Of a stretch of DNA of 64,000 bases, positions 17,441-26,077 are shown piece after piece. Made by a program: the position numbers and the translations under genes. Under the pieces are notes generated by a model. The model was not told the DNA's origin and made no database searches. It saw only the letters and a list, made by a program, of their open reading frames with translations. Within the stretch, counting starts at the first letter, position 1; each line of letters starts with the position of its first letter. Origin of the DNA: Comamonas sp. Y33R10-2 (GTDB lineage Bacteria > Pseudomonadota > Gammaproteobacteria > Burkholderiales > Burkholderiaceae_C); contig NZ_CP079925.1 in the NCBI RefSeq assembly GCF_019355935.1, positions 1,240,001-1,304,000 of the forward strand, given 5' to 3'.

Positions 17441-18436
17441 TCAGACCGTCATCACACGCTCGGATTGGCTGTTTTTCAGCAAGCAGGCACGGGCCATCCA
17501 CAAATTCGCCAGGGCGAACAGCGTGTGCAGTTGCTGGGTGTTCTTTCTCAAACCTCGGCAGCGAACTTTGACATGCCCAAACTGGCGTTTGATGACCCGG
17601 AACGGGTGTTCGACCTTGGCTCGAATCTTGGACTTAACCTTTTCAAGCTGCTCTCGCAAGGCTGGTATCGGCTGCTGCAGATCCAGCGCCTTGCGCTTGC
17701 TGCGCTTCATGGCGATGTGCCAGCGTAGTTCATGCTCAAGTGTTGGTGCAGGCATATCGGGGCGCTTATCTACCCCTTGGTAGCTAGCGTCACCATAGCC
17801 ATCAACCTCTTGTCCGTGAAGCAGGCTGTTGGCTTCAACGACATCGCTGACATTGGCCGCGGTACCTCGTACGGTATGCACCAGGCCAGAGTCTGCATCC
17901 ACACCAATATTGGCCTTCATACCGAAGTACCACTGGTTGCCTTTCTTGGTTTGGTGCATCTCCGGATCCCGAGACTTGGTGCTGTTCTTGGTAGATGTGG
18001 GCGCAGCGATCAACGTCGCATCGACAATGGTGCCCGTGCGCAGCAACAGCTTTTTGCTCTCCAGCAAGTACGTGATGGTCTTCAGGATTTGCTCGGCCAG
18101 TTTGTGCGTTTCTAGCAGATGACGGAAACGCAGGATGGTGGTCTCGTCTGGTGTGGCACTGTCCCAGGACAAGCCAACAAAGTCCCGGAACAGTGGCATG
18201 TCGTGCAGCGCTTCTTCCATGGCCGGATCGCTGAGCGTGAACCATTGCTGCATGAAATGGATGCGAAGCAGCATCTCAACAGGAAACGGAGGCCGGCCTG
18301 TGCGTCCTTCAGGGGCATAGGGCGCAATCAAGGCCACCAAGTCTCTCCACGGCACGACTTGCTGCATCTGCTCCAAGAATTCACGTTTGCGGGTCTTCTT
18401 GATGGACAGGTTCAGGCCGAGATCAAATTGCTGCAT
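17441..18436 (-). CDS. IS5-family transposase
   Basis: 331 residues when started at the ATG whose complement is 18434-18436 (MQQFDLGLNL), which aligns with the usual IS5 start; an upstream in-frame start would add nine residues. It has the N-terminal DUF772-like region (GRPPFPVEMLLRIHFMQQWF, SDPAMEEALHDM) and the DDE core: TIVDATLIAAPTST (first Asp), GVDADSGLVHTVRGT region and YGDASYQG (second Asp), and VEHPFRVIKRQFG (Glu). It catalyses cut-and-paste movement of the 17333-18508 element. The frame is uninterrupted, so activity is plausible. Confidence 0.93.
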   Translation of the reverse strand: MQQFDLGLNLSIKKTRKREFLEQMQQVVPWRDLVALIAPYAPEGRTGRPPFPVEMLLRIHFMQQWFTLSDPAMEEALHDMPLFRDFVGLSWDSATPDETTILRFRHLLETHKLAEQILKTITYLLESKKLLLRTGTIVDATLIAAPTSTKNSTKSRDPEMHQTKKGNQWYFGMKANIGVDADSGLVHTVRGTAANVSDVVEANSLLHGQEVDGYGDASYQGVDKRPDMPAPTLEHELRWHIAMKRSKRKALDLQQPIPALREQLEKVKSKIRAKVEHPFRVIKRQFGHVKVRCRGLRKNTQQLHTLFALANLWMARACLLKNSQSERVMTV

Positions 18437-18508
18437 GGGCCGGAATGCTGCCGCAACCGGCACACATGTGCAAGCACATGCGTGGGGGGAGTTATGCAGA
18501 GGTTCCCT

Positions 18509-19073
18509 CGCACTTCATTCTCAGGCAACTGCAGAAGCAAATCAGGTACCACCGCTTCATCACTCACGTTATTGAAGGTCACGCTGATAGCCCGAATTTG
18601 CAAGATGTGAGCATCAATGCCGATGTGTAGCTTGCGCCACTGGCGGGGGGCTCAGAGCCGTGCTTTTTGCATTTCCACTCACCTTCGCCCAAGAGCTTGA
18701 TTCCTGTTGAATCCACCAGCAAGTGCAGGCCCGCTTGGCTGCGTGTGCACGGAATCTGATCATTCAGATCAAGATGCCGCCTGCACAGCGCACGGAAGTC
18801 TGGCACTGGCCATGCAAGGTCACACAGCTACAGCACTGACTGCACCAGACCCGTGGTTTGCCTGAGCGCCAAGCCGAACAAATTTTGGAGCGTCAAACAA
18901 AATTGAATGGCCGTATCGGAGAACTTCGTGTTTCGCCCGCGTTTGCCGCTAGAAGCGGTAAACCAAGACATGCGCTTGTCCAGCCAGATTGATAACGAGC
19001 CACGAGCTTTAAGGGAAACGTTGTATTGCTTCCAGTTTGTGGTGCAGTAGCGGGGCTTACGTGACTGGCTCAT
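18509..19073 (-). pseudogene. 5' part of the interrupted IS5-type transposase
   Basis: On the - strand, 19073-18828 reads SRKPRYCTTNWKQYNVSLK...WLDKRMSWF...KFSDTAIQFCLTLQNLFGLALRQTTG, the N-terminus of an IS903/ISL2-like transposase. A frame change follows. 18806-18579 gives PDFRALCRRHLDLN...GLHLLVDSTGIKLLGEGEW (with the catalytic Asp), and a further shift leads to RAISVTFNNVSDEAVVPDLL. The reading stops at the border of the inner IS5. At least two frameshifts besides the insertion make it dead. Confidence 0.8.
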
Positions 19074-19136
19074 GCAGCAAGCCTACCGCTTGCTGAGCAT
19101 CGAGTTGTGCAACAGCGCCCGTTGCTGCACTGCTTG

Positions 19137-19415
19137 ATGTGCCATCTCGCGTCTACGAGATAGCTTCACCACTTTTTTGCGAGAGCCTCCGCAACCATCT
19201 TGGCCTTGATCTTTTCTTCGACGTACATCTTGCACAGGCGTCGGTTCTCATCTTCCAGTTCCTTCATGCGAACCATTAGCGAGGCGTCCATGCTGAAGAA
19301 CTTGGCCCGCCACTTGTAGAAGGTTGCTGAGCTGATGCCCAGTTCACGGCAGAGCGTCAGGCCTGTCTCTGCTCGCTTGAGCGCATCGATGATCTAGCTG
19401 TCGGTGAAACATGAT
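19137..19415 (-). pseudogene. IS3-family OrfA remnant
   Basis: Read on the - strand it gives FTDS, a stop, IIDALKRAETGLTLCRELGIS, then ATFYKWRAKFFSMDASL, MKELEDENRRLCKMY and KIKAKMVAEALAKKW. This is a helix-turn-helix plus coiled coil of an IS3 OrfA, related to but different from that at 15651. The in-frame stop and lack of an orfB show it is a relic. Confidence 0.75.
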
Positions 19416-19430
19416 TACTTCTATGCGCGC

Positions 19431-19729
19431 TGGAATTACGGGGGATTACCGGAGTCTCGCCCCAGACGAGAGTTGTGTAACAACGCCGGATGAACTGAGT
19501 CATGCACTCAGCCTAGCTCGCAGGCTCGTCTATTGTCCTACAGCGCTCAATAGCACACGACCGCCGCCAACTTGCTTTCCTTTTAAGAAACTATCTACAT
19601 CACAACTTTCAACCATTTATTAAAGCGAAAGTAATAATATTTTCTTGCGGTCAGGAAGTTGATTTTCGAATTAATTAATTGACCTGTTGAAGATGATTCA
19701 TCGGTAATGGTTAATGCCAAGGAGATATT
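19431..19729 (+). promoter_or_regulatory. AT-rich leader of the first catabolic cluster
   Basis: No ORF is credible here. The part from about 19600 is AT-rich and ends in AAGGAGA seven bases before the ATG at 19730. The cluster promoter is expected in this stretch, directly behind the IS nest, so IS-borne outward transcription is also possible. Confidence 0.4.
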
Positions 19730-20926
19730 ATGGACATGCAAGTAAGTGCTAGTGCTAGTGCTGGAGAATATGGAAAAATTACTGATGCAGAGCTTGATAA
19801 GATTCGTGCTCGCCATGGAAAAATTTATCCAATTAATTTCCCGTATATTCGACATGTCAATAGGGATAGTATTGAGCACGTAGCACGCGGTATTGGTGAT
19901 GCCAACCCTATGTGGACGCAACCTGAGCATGCTCGCTCCTCCCGCTTTGGCAAAATGATCGCCCCTCCGGCACTCCTTTATGGAGCTGCGTGGGGAAGTT
20001 GGGACCTGCGTCGTGGGCAGGGTCTTCCTGGTGTGCATGGTTTGCATTCAAGTGATCGCTGGAATTTTTTTCGCCCTCTATATGAAGGTGACACGGTTCG
20101 CGCTACTAAGGAACCATATTCCATTGAAGAGAAAAAAAGCAAATGGGCAGGTCGTACATTTTTGCAAAGCGACATGCTGCGTTATTACAACCAGAATGAC
20201 GAGCTAATTGCCCAATGTCATATGTCATTTATTCGCGGAGAGCGCGAGGCTGGTAAAAAAGCTGGGAAATATACCAATATTCCCAAAGCAATTTACACCG
20301 ATGAAGAAATAGAGGAGATTGATAATGAAATGGCTGCGGAAGAAGTACGCGGCGACAAGCCGCGCTACTGGGAAGACGTGGCAGTAGGTGACAAGATGCA
20401 GCCAATCGTGCGTGGTCCTCTGACAGTGTCAGACATGATTGCATGGATGATGGGCATTGGCTCGCCACATATTCGCAGTGGTCAACACTGGCTGGCATAC
20501 CGTCGTCAATCGCCGAAAGTCAGCGTCAAAGATCCCGTGACCCGTATTCCTCAGGCTGTGGAGCGCGTGCATTGGGACTCATATATGGCTGCAGAGATCG
20601 GCATGCCTGACGCATATGACTACGGTTCTCAGCGCGGAGGCTGGTCAACGCACTTTTTGACTAACTGGGCAGGCGATGACGGTTGGGTGGCAGAGTGCTT
20701 CCCCTTCTATCGAGGTATGAACTTCCTGGGCGACACAACCCGCATCAAAGGTGAAATCACCGATAAGTGGTTGGGCAAGAGCGGCATTGGCTACGTGGCC
20801 TGTAGCTTCGACAGCATCAACCAACGCGGAGAAAACATCATGCCAGGAACCGGCGTGATTGCCCTTCCCCAGAAGGGAAAACCTCTGCCAACTACGGTAG
20901 TCGACTGGATGGCCGATAAGCCCTAA
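19730..20926 (+). CDS. FAS1-like/MaoC-type acyl-CoA dehydratase
   Basis: 398 residues, consistent with a double-hotdog hydratase. The N-terminal half is the FAS1-like dehydratase domain: RHVNRDSIEHVARGIGDANPMWTQ, then MIAPPALLYG, FFRPLYEGDTVRA. The C-terminal half begins at RYWEDVAVGDKMQPIVRGPLTVSDM, a MaoC-like entry, and ends TRIKGEITDKW. Proteins of this type hydrate or dehydrate CoA-bound unsaturated acids such as mesaconyl-CoA analogues. It is the first gene of a + strand run with two CoA-transferases nine and about 1300 bases downstream, so it probably acts on their CoA ester product. It has a good ribosome-binding site. Substrate is unknown. Confidence 0.75.
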   Translation: MDMQVSASASAGEYGKITDAELDKIRARHGKIYPINFPYIRHVNRDSIEHVARGIGDANPMWTQPEHARSSRFGKMIAPPALLYGAAWGSWDLRRGQGLPGVHGLHSSDRWNFFRPLYEGDTVRATKEPYSIEEKKSKWAGRTFLQSDMLRYYNQNDELIAQCHMSFIRGEREAGKKAGKYTNIPKAIYTDEEIEEIDNEMAAEEVRGDKPRYWEDVAVGDKMQPIVRGPLTVSDMIAWMMGIGSPHIRSGQHWLAYRRQSPKVSVKDPVTRIPQAVERVHWDSYMAAEIGMPDAYDYGSQRGGWSTHFLTNWAGDDGWVAECFPFYRGMNFLGDTTRIKGEITDKWLGKSGIGYVACSFDSINQRGENIMPGTGVIALPQKGKPLPTTVVDWMADKP

Positions 20927-20935
20927 GGACTCCAA

Positions 20936-22183
20936 ATGAGTATGGCGCAATCTAACCCAAGCGCCAAGCCTCTCGCAGGCTTGCGCGTACTCGACCTGAC
21001 CCATGCTGCTGCAGGACCTTTTGCAGCCATGTTCCTCGCAGATATGGGAGCAGAGGTTCTCAAGATAGAAAAGCCCAAAGGCGGCGATGGCGCACGTACG
21101 ATGGGTGTTCCCATGCCCCATCACGGTCCCAAGGACTCAGACTACTTCGTGAGTTTGAATCGCAACAAGAAGGGGTTAATTGTCGATCTCACATTGCCAG
21201 AGGGCGTTGCGCTTGCGAAAGAGCTTGTCAAACACTGTGATGTGGTACTGGAGAACTTTCGCCCTGATGTAATGAGCCGACTGGGCTTGGGGTTCGATGT
21301 CTTGAAAGCCTTGAGGCCAAAGTTGGTGTATGCGTCAATTTCCGCGTTTGGCGCGTCGGGGCCATGGTCCAAGCGCCCAGCCAACGACATCATCATGCAG
21401 AGTGTGTCGGGTTTGATGGGGATTACTGGCGAAGTAGGAGGTGGGCCTGTGCGTATTGGGGCTCCGATCTCCGACTTCTCCAGCGGTCTCTTCATGCTCT
21501 CCGGCGTACTTGCAGCTTTGCTGGCGCGAGACCGACATCCTGAAGGACAGCATGTTCAGGTCGCCATGCTGGAGGCATCGCTCAACATGATGAGCAATTA
21601 CATACCTTCCGTTGTAGATCTGGGCTCAAAAGTGGCAAAGCTTGGGCGTGGTCATGCACAGATCGTTCCCTACCAAGCATTTCTGTGTGCAGACAACGAG
21701 TACCTGATGATTGGAGCCTTCACCCGGGAGTTTTGGCAAAACTTATGTCGTGCTCTAGACAAAGAGGAGTGGATTACCGATTCAAGATTTGCCTCGAACC
21801 CTGCACGACTGGCTCATCGGGCCGAATTGGTTGGGGAGCTGGAGCGCATCTTTGCCACACGCAATCGCGATGAATGGGCCGAACTCATCAACGCCGCCGA
21901 TGTTCCTAACAGTCCTGTGTTTGAACTCCATGACGCAGTGCACAGCGAACAGGTGAAGCACATGCATGCACTGATGTCGGTAGGAGAGGGGGAAAAGGCT
22001 GTGACGATGGTTCGCAATCCCATACGCGTAAAGGCTTGGGGCGATTTCCCGGCACGACCAGCTCCCACCATGGGGGCTGACACATATCAAGTCCTGAAGG
22101 GGCTTCTTGGCAAGGGTGATGCAGAAATCGATGCATTAGTCAACGCCAAGATCGTAGCTATGCATTATGGGGGCTCAGAGTGA
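20936..22183 (+). CDS. CaiB/BaiF family III CoA-transferase (first)
   Basis: 415 residues with AAGGA upstream of the ATG. The family features are clear: LAGLRVLDLTHAAAGPFAAMFLADMGAEVLKIE, NRNKKGLIVDL, VLENFRPDVMSRLGLG, VYASISAFGASGPW. The catalytic Asp region lies near NDIIMQSVSGLMGITG and the C-terminal block includes VPNSPVFELHDAVHSEQV. These enzymes move CoA between carboxylic acids through an aspartyl-CoA intermediate. It follows the dehydratase after nine bases and precedes a second member of the same family, which suggests activation of a branched or unsaturated acid. Donor and acceptor are unknown. Confidence 0.88.
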   Translation: MSMAQSNPSAKPLAGLRVLDLTHAAAGPFAAMFLADMGAEVLKIEKPKGGDGARTMGVPMPHHGPKDSDYFVSLNRNKKGLIVDLTLPEGVALAKELVKHCDVVLENFRPDVMSRLGLGFDVLKALRPKLVYASISAFGASGPWSKRPANDIIMQSVSGLMGITGEVGGGPVRIGAPISDFSSGLFMLSGVLAALLARDRHPEGQHVQVAMLEASLNMMSNYIPSVVDLGSKVAKLGRGHAQIVPYQAFLCADNEYLMIGAFTREFWQNLCRALDKEEWITDSRFASNPARLAHRAELVGELERIFATRNRDEWAELINAADVPNSPVFELHDAVHSEQVKHMHALMSVGEGEKAVTMVRNPIRVKAWGDFPARPAPTMGADTYQVLKGLLGKGDAEIDALVNAKIVAMHYGGSE

Positions 22184-22230
22184 GCGCTTGAACAAGATCA
22201 GACCCAAACAACGCGAAAGAAAGTACAGCA

Positions 22231-23460
22231 ATGACCAGCGAAAAATCCCGTGAACCAGTCTTGCGTGGACTGCGCGTCCTAGATATTGCGCATCAGTATT
22301 CGGCTGCTAATACATGCGGGATCCTTGCGGATCTCGGTGCAGAGGTCGTATCAGTTGAGCATCCTGCGGGAAGTCCTATTCGGACTATGCTTCCCAAGAA
22401 GGAGGGTATCTCGATGTGGTGGAAAGTCGTGCAGCGCGGCAAGAAACACATCACCCTAAATCTTTCCAAGCCGCAAGGGCGGGAGATATTCCTCCGGATG
22501 ATTAAAGATTTTGATGTATTGGTGGAAAACTTTCGTCCTGGTACTTTGGAAAAGTGGGGGCTTGGACCAGAGGATCTCGAACGTGCTGGTGCCAATCTCG
22601 CCATGGTCCGCATCAGTGGCTATGGCCAGACGGGCCCATACAGGTCTCGCCCAGGCTTTGGTACAGCTGCTGAAGCAATGAGTGGCTTTGCACATCTAAA
22701 CGGATTTCCCGACGGCCCACCTATTTTTCCATCCACGACCTTGGCCGACGGGGTTGCATCTCTCTGGGGCGTGATTGGAGCATTGTCATCCTCGCTGGCA
22801 TCTACGCGCCTTGGTGGTACTCGTGGTGTTGAGGTGATTGATGTAGCCTTGTTCGAGAGTCTCTTTCGTATTGTCCCCACTCAACTATCCACTTACCAGC
22901 AATTTGGCGAAATTCAGAACCGACCTGGAAACTACCTAGGCTCGCACGGTGTGCTTCGTAACACATATGGATCACGTGATGGGCGCTATTTCATCGTTGC
23001 AGCCGTTGGTCCAGTCGCTATTCGCCGCATTTTGGTTGGCGCAAAGGCAGACCACCTACTCCCCGTGCTTGATCAAGGTGTTATGCACAACCCCAATACA
23101 GAGACGGTGTATGAGTTTCTATCGCAATGTGACCAGCATTTGACTCGGTGGGCAGTTCAGCATGATTACGAACAGTTGATCTCTGACTTAGATGCCGCAG
23201 GGGCTGTGTTCAGCCCCGTCTATACCGCAGAAGATATTTATAACGATCCGCAATACCGCGCTCGTGATGACGTTGTAACTGTGAATGACCCAGACCTCGG
23301 TACTTTCACTATGCAAGGCATTGTTCCTAAATTTCCCCAACGAGAACATGCGATCAGGCATGCAGGTGGACGCCAAGGGCAGGACAACCAAGTGTTTTAT
23401 GGGGAGATGGGGTATTCCTCAGTGCAAATAGGAGCAATGCAGCGTGAAGGCGTAATTTGA
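22231..23460 (+). CDS. CaiB/BaiF family III CoA-transferase (second)
   Basis: 409 residues. LRGLRVLDIAHQYSAANTCGILADLGAEVVSVEHPAGSP opens the Rossmann-like part, followed by KKHITLNLSKPQG, VLVENFRPGTLEKWGLGPEDL, VRISGYGQTGPY and a C-terminal AAGAVFSPVYTAEDIYNDPQY block. It is a distant paralogue of the gene 48 bp upstream, not a recent duplicate. Family III CoA-transferases can be homodimers or heteromeric pairs, so the two adjacent genes may encode two subunits or two enzymes for different acids. Cytoplasmic; no signal peptide. Confidence 0.87.
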   Translation: MTSEKSREPVLRGLRVLDIAHQYSAANTCGILADLGAEVVSVEHPAGSPIRTMLPKKEGISMWWKVVQRGKKHITLNLSKPQGREIFLRMIKDFDVLVENFRPGTLEKWGLGPEDLERAGANLAMVRISGYGQTGPYRSRPGFGTAAEAMSGFAHLNGFPDGPPIFPSTTLADGVASLWGVIGALSSSLASTRLGGTRGVEVIDVALFESLFRIVPTQLSTYQQFGEIQNRPGNYLGSHGVLRNTYGSRDGRYFIVAAVGPVAIRRILVGAKADHLLPVLDQGVMHNPNTETVYEFLSQCDQHLTRWAVQHDYEQLISDLDAAGAVFSPVYTAEDIYNDPQYRARDDVVTVNDPDLGTFTMQGIVPKFPQREHAIRHAGGRQGQDNQVFYGEMGYSSVQIGAMQREGVI

Positions 23461-23499
23461 GCTTAGCTCTCCCGTCCAGCAACAGCAAGGGAAACGATC

Positions 23500-23868
23500 G
23501 TGCACGTATCTCACACAAAGCCAAGCTCAGTGATATCAATGCAGCCCGCAGCTCACGTCGATGCTGTCGCTTCGATAAGTTCGGAAGTTAGGCTGCGCTA
23601 TCGGCCTAACTTGCTGAGGTTCGACCTTGCATCGCTGCAATTAGTAGTGCTCTGCGCGGATCTTGGAAGCTTGACGGTAGCTGTGAAACAACTGCATTGC
23701 TCACTGTCTACGGGCAGCTACCGTCTGAGTGCGTTGGAAGATGCACTTGGAGTGCTAATCTTTCTGCGCGATCACCAGGGCCTTCAACTCACTAGAGAGG
23801 GGGATCACATTATTGGGCGTTGCCGCACGATCTTAGCTCTAGTGGAGCAGATGCAAGCTAAGACGTAG
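23500..23868 (+). CDS. LysR-type DNA-binding domain stub
   Basis: 122 residues from a GTG whose start is uncertain. Residues about 40-105 resemble the winged helix-turn-helix of LysR regulators: LRFDLASLQLVVLCADLGSLTVAVKQLH, ALEDALGVLIFLRDHQGLQLTREG. The roughly 200-residue effector-binding domain is missing, and the frame ends at TAG right after the linker helix. No remnant of it was found before the next gene at 23969. It is probably a decayed regulator of the cluster, because LysR genes are usually divergent and this one is co-directional. A functional stand-alone DNA-binding protein cannot be excluded. Confidence 0.5.
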   Translation: MHVSHTKPSSVISMQPAAHVDAVASISSEVRLRYRPNLLRFDLASLQLVVLCADLGSLTVAVKQLHCSLSTGSYRLSALEDALGVLIFLRDHQGLQLTREGDHIIGRCRTILALVEQMQAKT

Positions 23869-23968
23869 CTACAAGAACGCCGGTGGTGCCACTTTTAAGA
23901 GCTCCCTGCATTACAACTGTAGACGACTCTGCATCCCATGCGAACCCTTTCCCAAATTCCAATAAAAA

Positions 23969-24994
23969 ATGACAACGGAGACAAACGGAATGACTGCAAC
24001 CAAACTTATCTGCAAAGTACCTCAAGTAATAGGTAAGAGTCTCCAAGAACATAGCGTGATGATGGCATTTGTCCTAGCGCTTCTATCACAAGGAGCGCAA
24101 GCGACAGGCTATCCTGAACGTCCTATCAAGTTCATTGCAGCCGCCACGGCTGGCTCACCTGCAGACATCATGGCACGTGCAGTGGCCGAAGGCATGACCA
24201 AAGAACTTAGGACACCGATCATTGTTGAAAACAAGCCTGGTGCAGATCAGGTCATCGGCTTTGAATTCGTTGCCCGTGGCGCACCTGCCGATGGATACAC
24301 CGTTGGTGTCATTGGGATTGATGGGCAGGCCTTACTGCCGTTGACTAAAAAAGGGCTTCGCTTCAATCCACTTGAAGACCTCACCACAGTCGCAGGACTT
24401 GGTGAAGGACGCTACGTTCTAGCAGGGCCTGCTACGGCACCTCAGAAGAATTTCAAGGATATTGTTGAAGAGATTAAGTCGCATCCAAACAAGTATGACT
24501 ATGGAACATCTGGCCCAGCGGTACTTATTCCCATGCTTGCATTGACCAATGAGTTAAAGCTGACGATGACCCATATCCCCTACAAAGGAGGCGGTCCTTA
24601 TTCACAGGATCTCGCGGCAGGAAATATTCATCTTGGTTTTTTGTCCGAGACCTCAGCGCGACCATTGTCCAACCGCTTACGTTTTTATGGTGTTACAGGA
24701 AGTACGCGCAGTGCATTTGAGCCGAATGTACCCACCTTTATTGAACTGGGATACCCTCAGATTTTCGGGCCTGCATATGCCTTGGTCGTGCGCACCGGCA
24801 CACCTCAAGCAATCATCGAAAAGCTCTCCGCCGCAGCAGAACAAGCTCTTCGTTCAACCGAGATGAAAGAGCGTTCACAAGGTTTGCTTCTGAGCCTCAA
24901 ATATGAACCTGCGGAGATGGCAACTCGTACTCTAAATGAGCGGGCAAAAATCTATCGCCACATTGCGCAGCGTATGGGTCTCAAGCCAGAATAA
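23969..24994 (+). CDS. Bug/TctC-family periplasmic solute-binding protein (first)
   Basis: 341 residues. A hydrophobic signal (MMAFVLALLSQGAQA) follows a long N-region, so the ATG at 23990 may be the real start. The mature part has the family signature YPERPIKFIAAATAGSPADIMARAVAEGM, then IIVENKPGADQVIG and YGTSGPAVLIPMLAL, and ends in a helical C-lobe. Bug proteins bind carboxylates in the periplasm and may feed tripartite tricarboxylate transporters or act in sensing. No TctA or TctB gene lies nearby, as is usual for these. Its position between CoA-transferases and oxidoreductases suggests it captures the acid degraded here. Confidence 0.85.
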   Translation: MTTETNGMTATKLICKVPQVIGKSLQEHSVMMAFVLALLSQGAQATGYPERPIKFIAAATAGSPADIMARAVAEGMTKELRTPIIVENKPGADQVIGFEFVARGAPADGYTVGVIGIDGQALLPLTKKGLRFNPLEDLTTVAGLGEGRYVLAGPATAPQKNFKDIVEEIKSHPNKYDYGTSGPAVLIPMLALTNELKLTMTHIPYKGGGPYSQDLAAGNIHLGFLSETSARPLSNRLRFYGVTGSTRSAFEPNVPTFIELGYPQIFGPAYALVVRTGTPQAIIEKLSAAAEQALRSTEMKERSQGLLLSLKYEPAEMATRTLNERAKIYRHIAQRMGLKPE

Positions 24995-25006
24995 ACGGGA
25001 GATCGT

Positions 25007-26041
25007 ATGACTGTAACCGCACAATCTACGATGCGACGCTACCACATTGAAAAAGCGGAATCTGGCTACCGGCTAATGGTTCGAGAAGCGAAAATTCCAG
25101 CGCCCGGGCCAATGGAAGTACTCATACGGATCAGAGCCAATTCAATCAACGCGCGTGATGTCAGCCTGCTCTCAGGACAATACACTATGCCTCCGCGCGA
25201 GGGGATGGTTCCTTTATGCGATGGCGCAGGTGAAGTCGTCGCAGTAGGATCTGGTGTTACACAGTGGGCGCTAGGAGATCGCGTTGCGGCTGTATTCCAT
25301 CAGGCTTGGCTTGCAGGCCCCCGGATGCCAGAAACTCCACGCAGTGACCTCGGAGGTTCATTTGATGGTTTACTTGCTGAATATGCGCTCATACCAGCAT
25401 CGGGGCTGGTACCTATTCCTGCTTATCTAAGCTTCGCAGAGGCCGCAACTCTACCTGCGGCAGGCGTCACAGCATGGAGTGCATTAACCGCACACGGTCC
25501 TTTGCTGCCCGGGCAGAGCGTTCTAGTTCAAGGCACAGGTGGAGTGGCCGTTTTCGCTGCGCAATTGGCGAGCATCATGGGTGCTCGAGTGTTAGTCCTT
25601 TCCTCTTGTAGTTCCAAGTTAAAAAAAATGCAGGACTTTTGTCAAGTAGAAGGCATAGATACGTCTGAGCATCCCTTGTGGGCAAAGGAGGTACTAAGAA
25701 TTACGCAAAACCGCGGTGTTGATCTATCTATTGAGCTCATCGGAAAAATGGAGCAAACCTTTCGCGCTACTCGCATTGGGGGAGCGATTAGCTTCGTCGG
25801 GCGGCTTGGAGATAGCACAGCAACATGTTCCCTCGTTCCTGTGCAATTGCGCAACCTACGAGTAGCAGGAATTGGTGTAGGGAGTCGCTCAGACTTTCTA
25901 AACCTGCTTCAAGCCATGACGGTACACCAACTGCGTCCCATCATCGAGCGAAGCTTCTCGTTTTTGGAAGCTAAAGAAGCCTTCCATACATTCCACACCC
26001 CACGCGGGATCGGAAAATTTGTCATCGAGCAACCCGACTGA
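25007..26041 (+). CDS. Zinc-free MDR-family oxidoreductase
   Basis: 344 residues of the medium-chain dehydrogenase/reductase superfamily. The GroES-like N-terminus reads RANSINARDVSLLSGQYTMP and contains no zinc-binding Cys/His pair. LCDGAGEVVAVGSGV and WALGDRVAAVFHQAW follow. The nucleotide fold is SVLVQGTGGVAVFAAQLASIMGARVLVLS. The lack of zinc ligands places it with quinone oxidoreductase and enoyl reductase-like members that use NADPH. It starts 12 bases after the Bug gene and precedes an enoyl-CoA hydratase, so a 2-enoyl or 3-hydroxy intermediate is a reasonable guess for its substrate. Confidence 0.82.
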   Translation: MTVTAQSTMRRYHIEKAESGYRLMVREAKIPAPGPMEVLIRIRANSINARDVSLLSGQYTMPPREGMVPLCDGAGEVVAVGSGVTQWALGDRVAAVFHQAWLAGPRMPETPRSDLGGSFDGLLAEYALIPASGLVPIPAYLSFAEAATLPAAGVTAWSALTAHGPLLPGQSVLVQGTGGVAVFAAQLASIMGARVLVLSSCSSKLKKMQDFCQVEGIDTSEHPLWAKEVLRITQNRGVDLSIELIGKMEQTFRATRIGGAISFVGRLGDSTATCSLVPVQLRNLRVAGIGVGSRSDFLNLLQAMTVHQLRPIIERSFSFLEAKEAFHTFHTPRGIGKFVIEQPD

Positions 26042-26077
26042 CTCCTCCATTCTTTACTCAAAATAGGAGCCCTAGCA

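Larger units (their letters stand above)
17333..18508 (-). mobile_element. IS5-family element inserted in another transposase gene
   Basis: About 1176 bp bounded by perfect 18-bp inverted repeats: AGGGAACCTCTGCATAAC at 17333-17350 and its complement at 18491-18508. It contains one transposase ORF on the - strand. The flanks (CTCT left, CGCA right) show no target duplication, so either the boundaries have drifted or the duplication was lost. It splits the surrounding IS5-type transposase gene. Confidence 0.85.
16825..19430 (-). mobile_element. Nested IS wreck: IS3 relic holding two IS5-family elements
   Basis: The outermost layer is an IS3-type relic on the - strand. An end sequence at 16825-16862 (like 3369-3407) lies on the left and an orfA remnant at 19137-19415 on the right. 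Inside lies a degraded IS5-type element bounded by perfect 15-bp inverted repeats, GGCGCTGTTGCACAA at 16920-16934 and its complement at 19105-19119. Its transposase is split by a third, intact IS5-family element (17333-18508). The order of insertion is therefore readable: IS3 relic first, then the TTGCACAA element, then the inner IS5. OrfB of the outer IS3 is gone. Confidence 0.75.
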
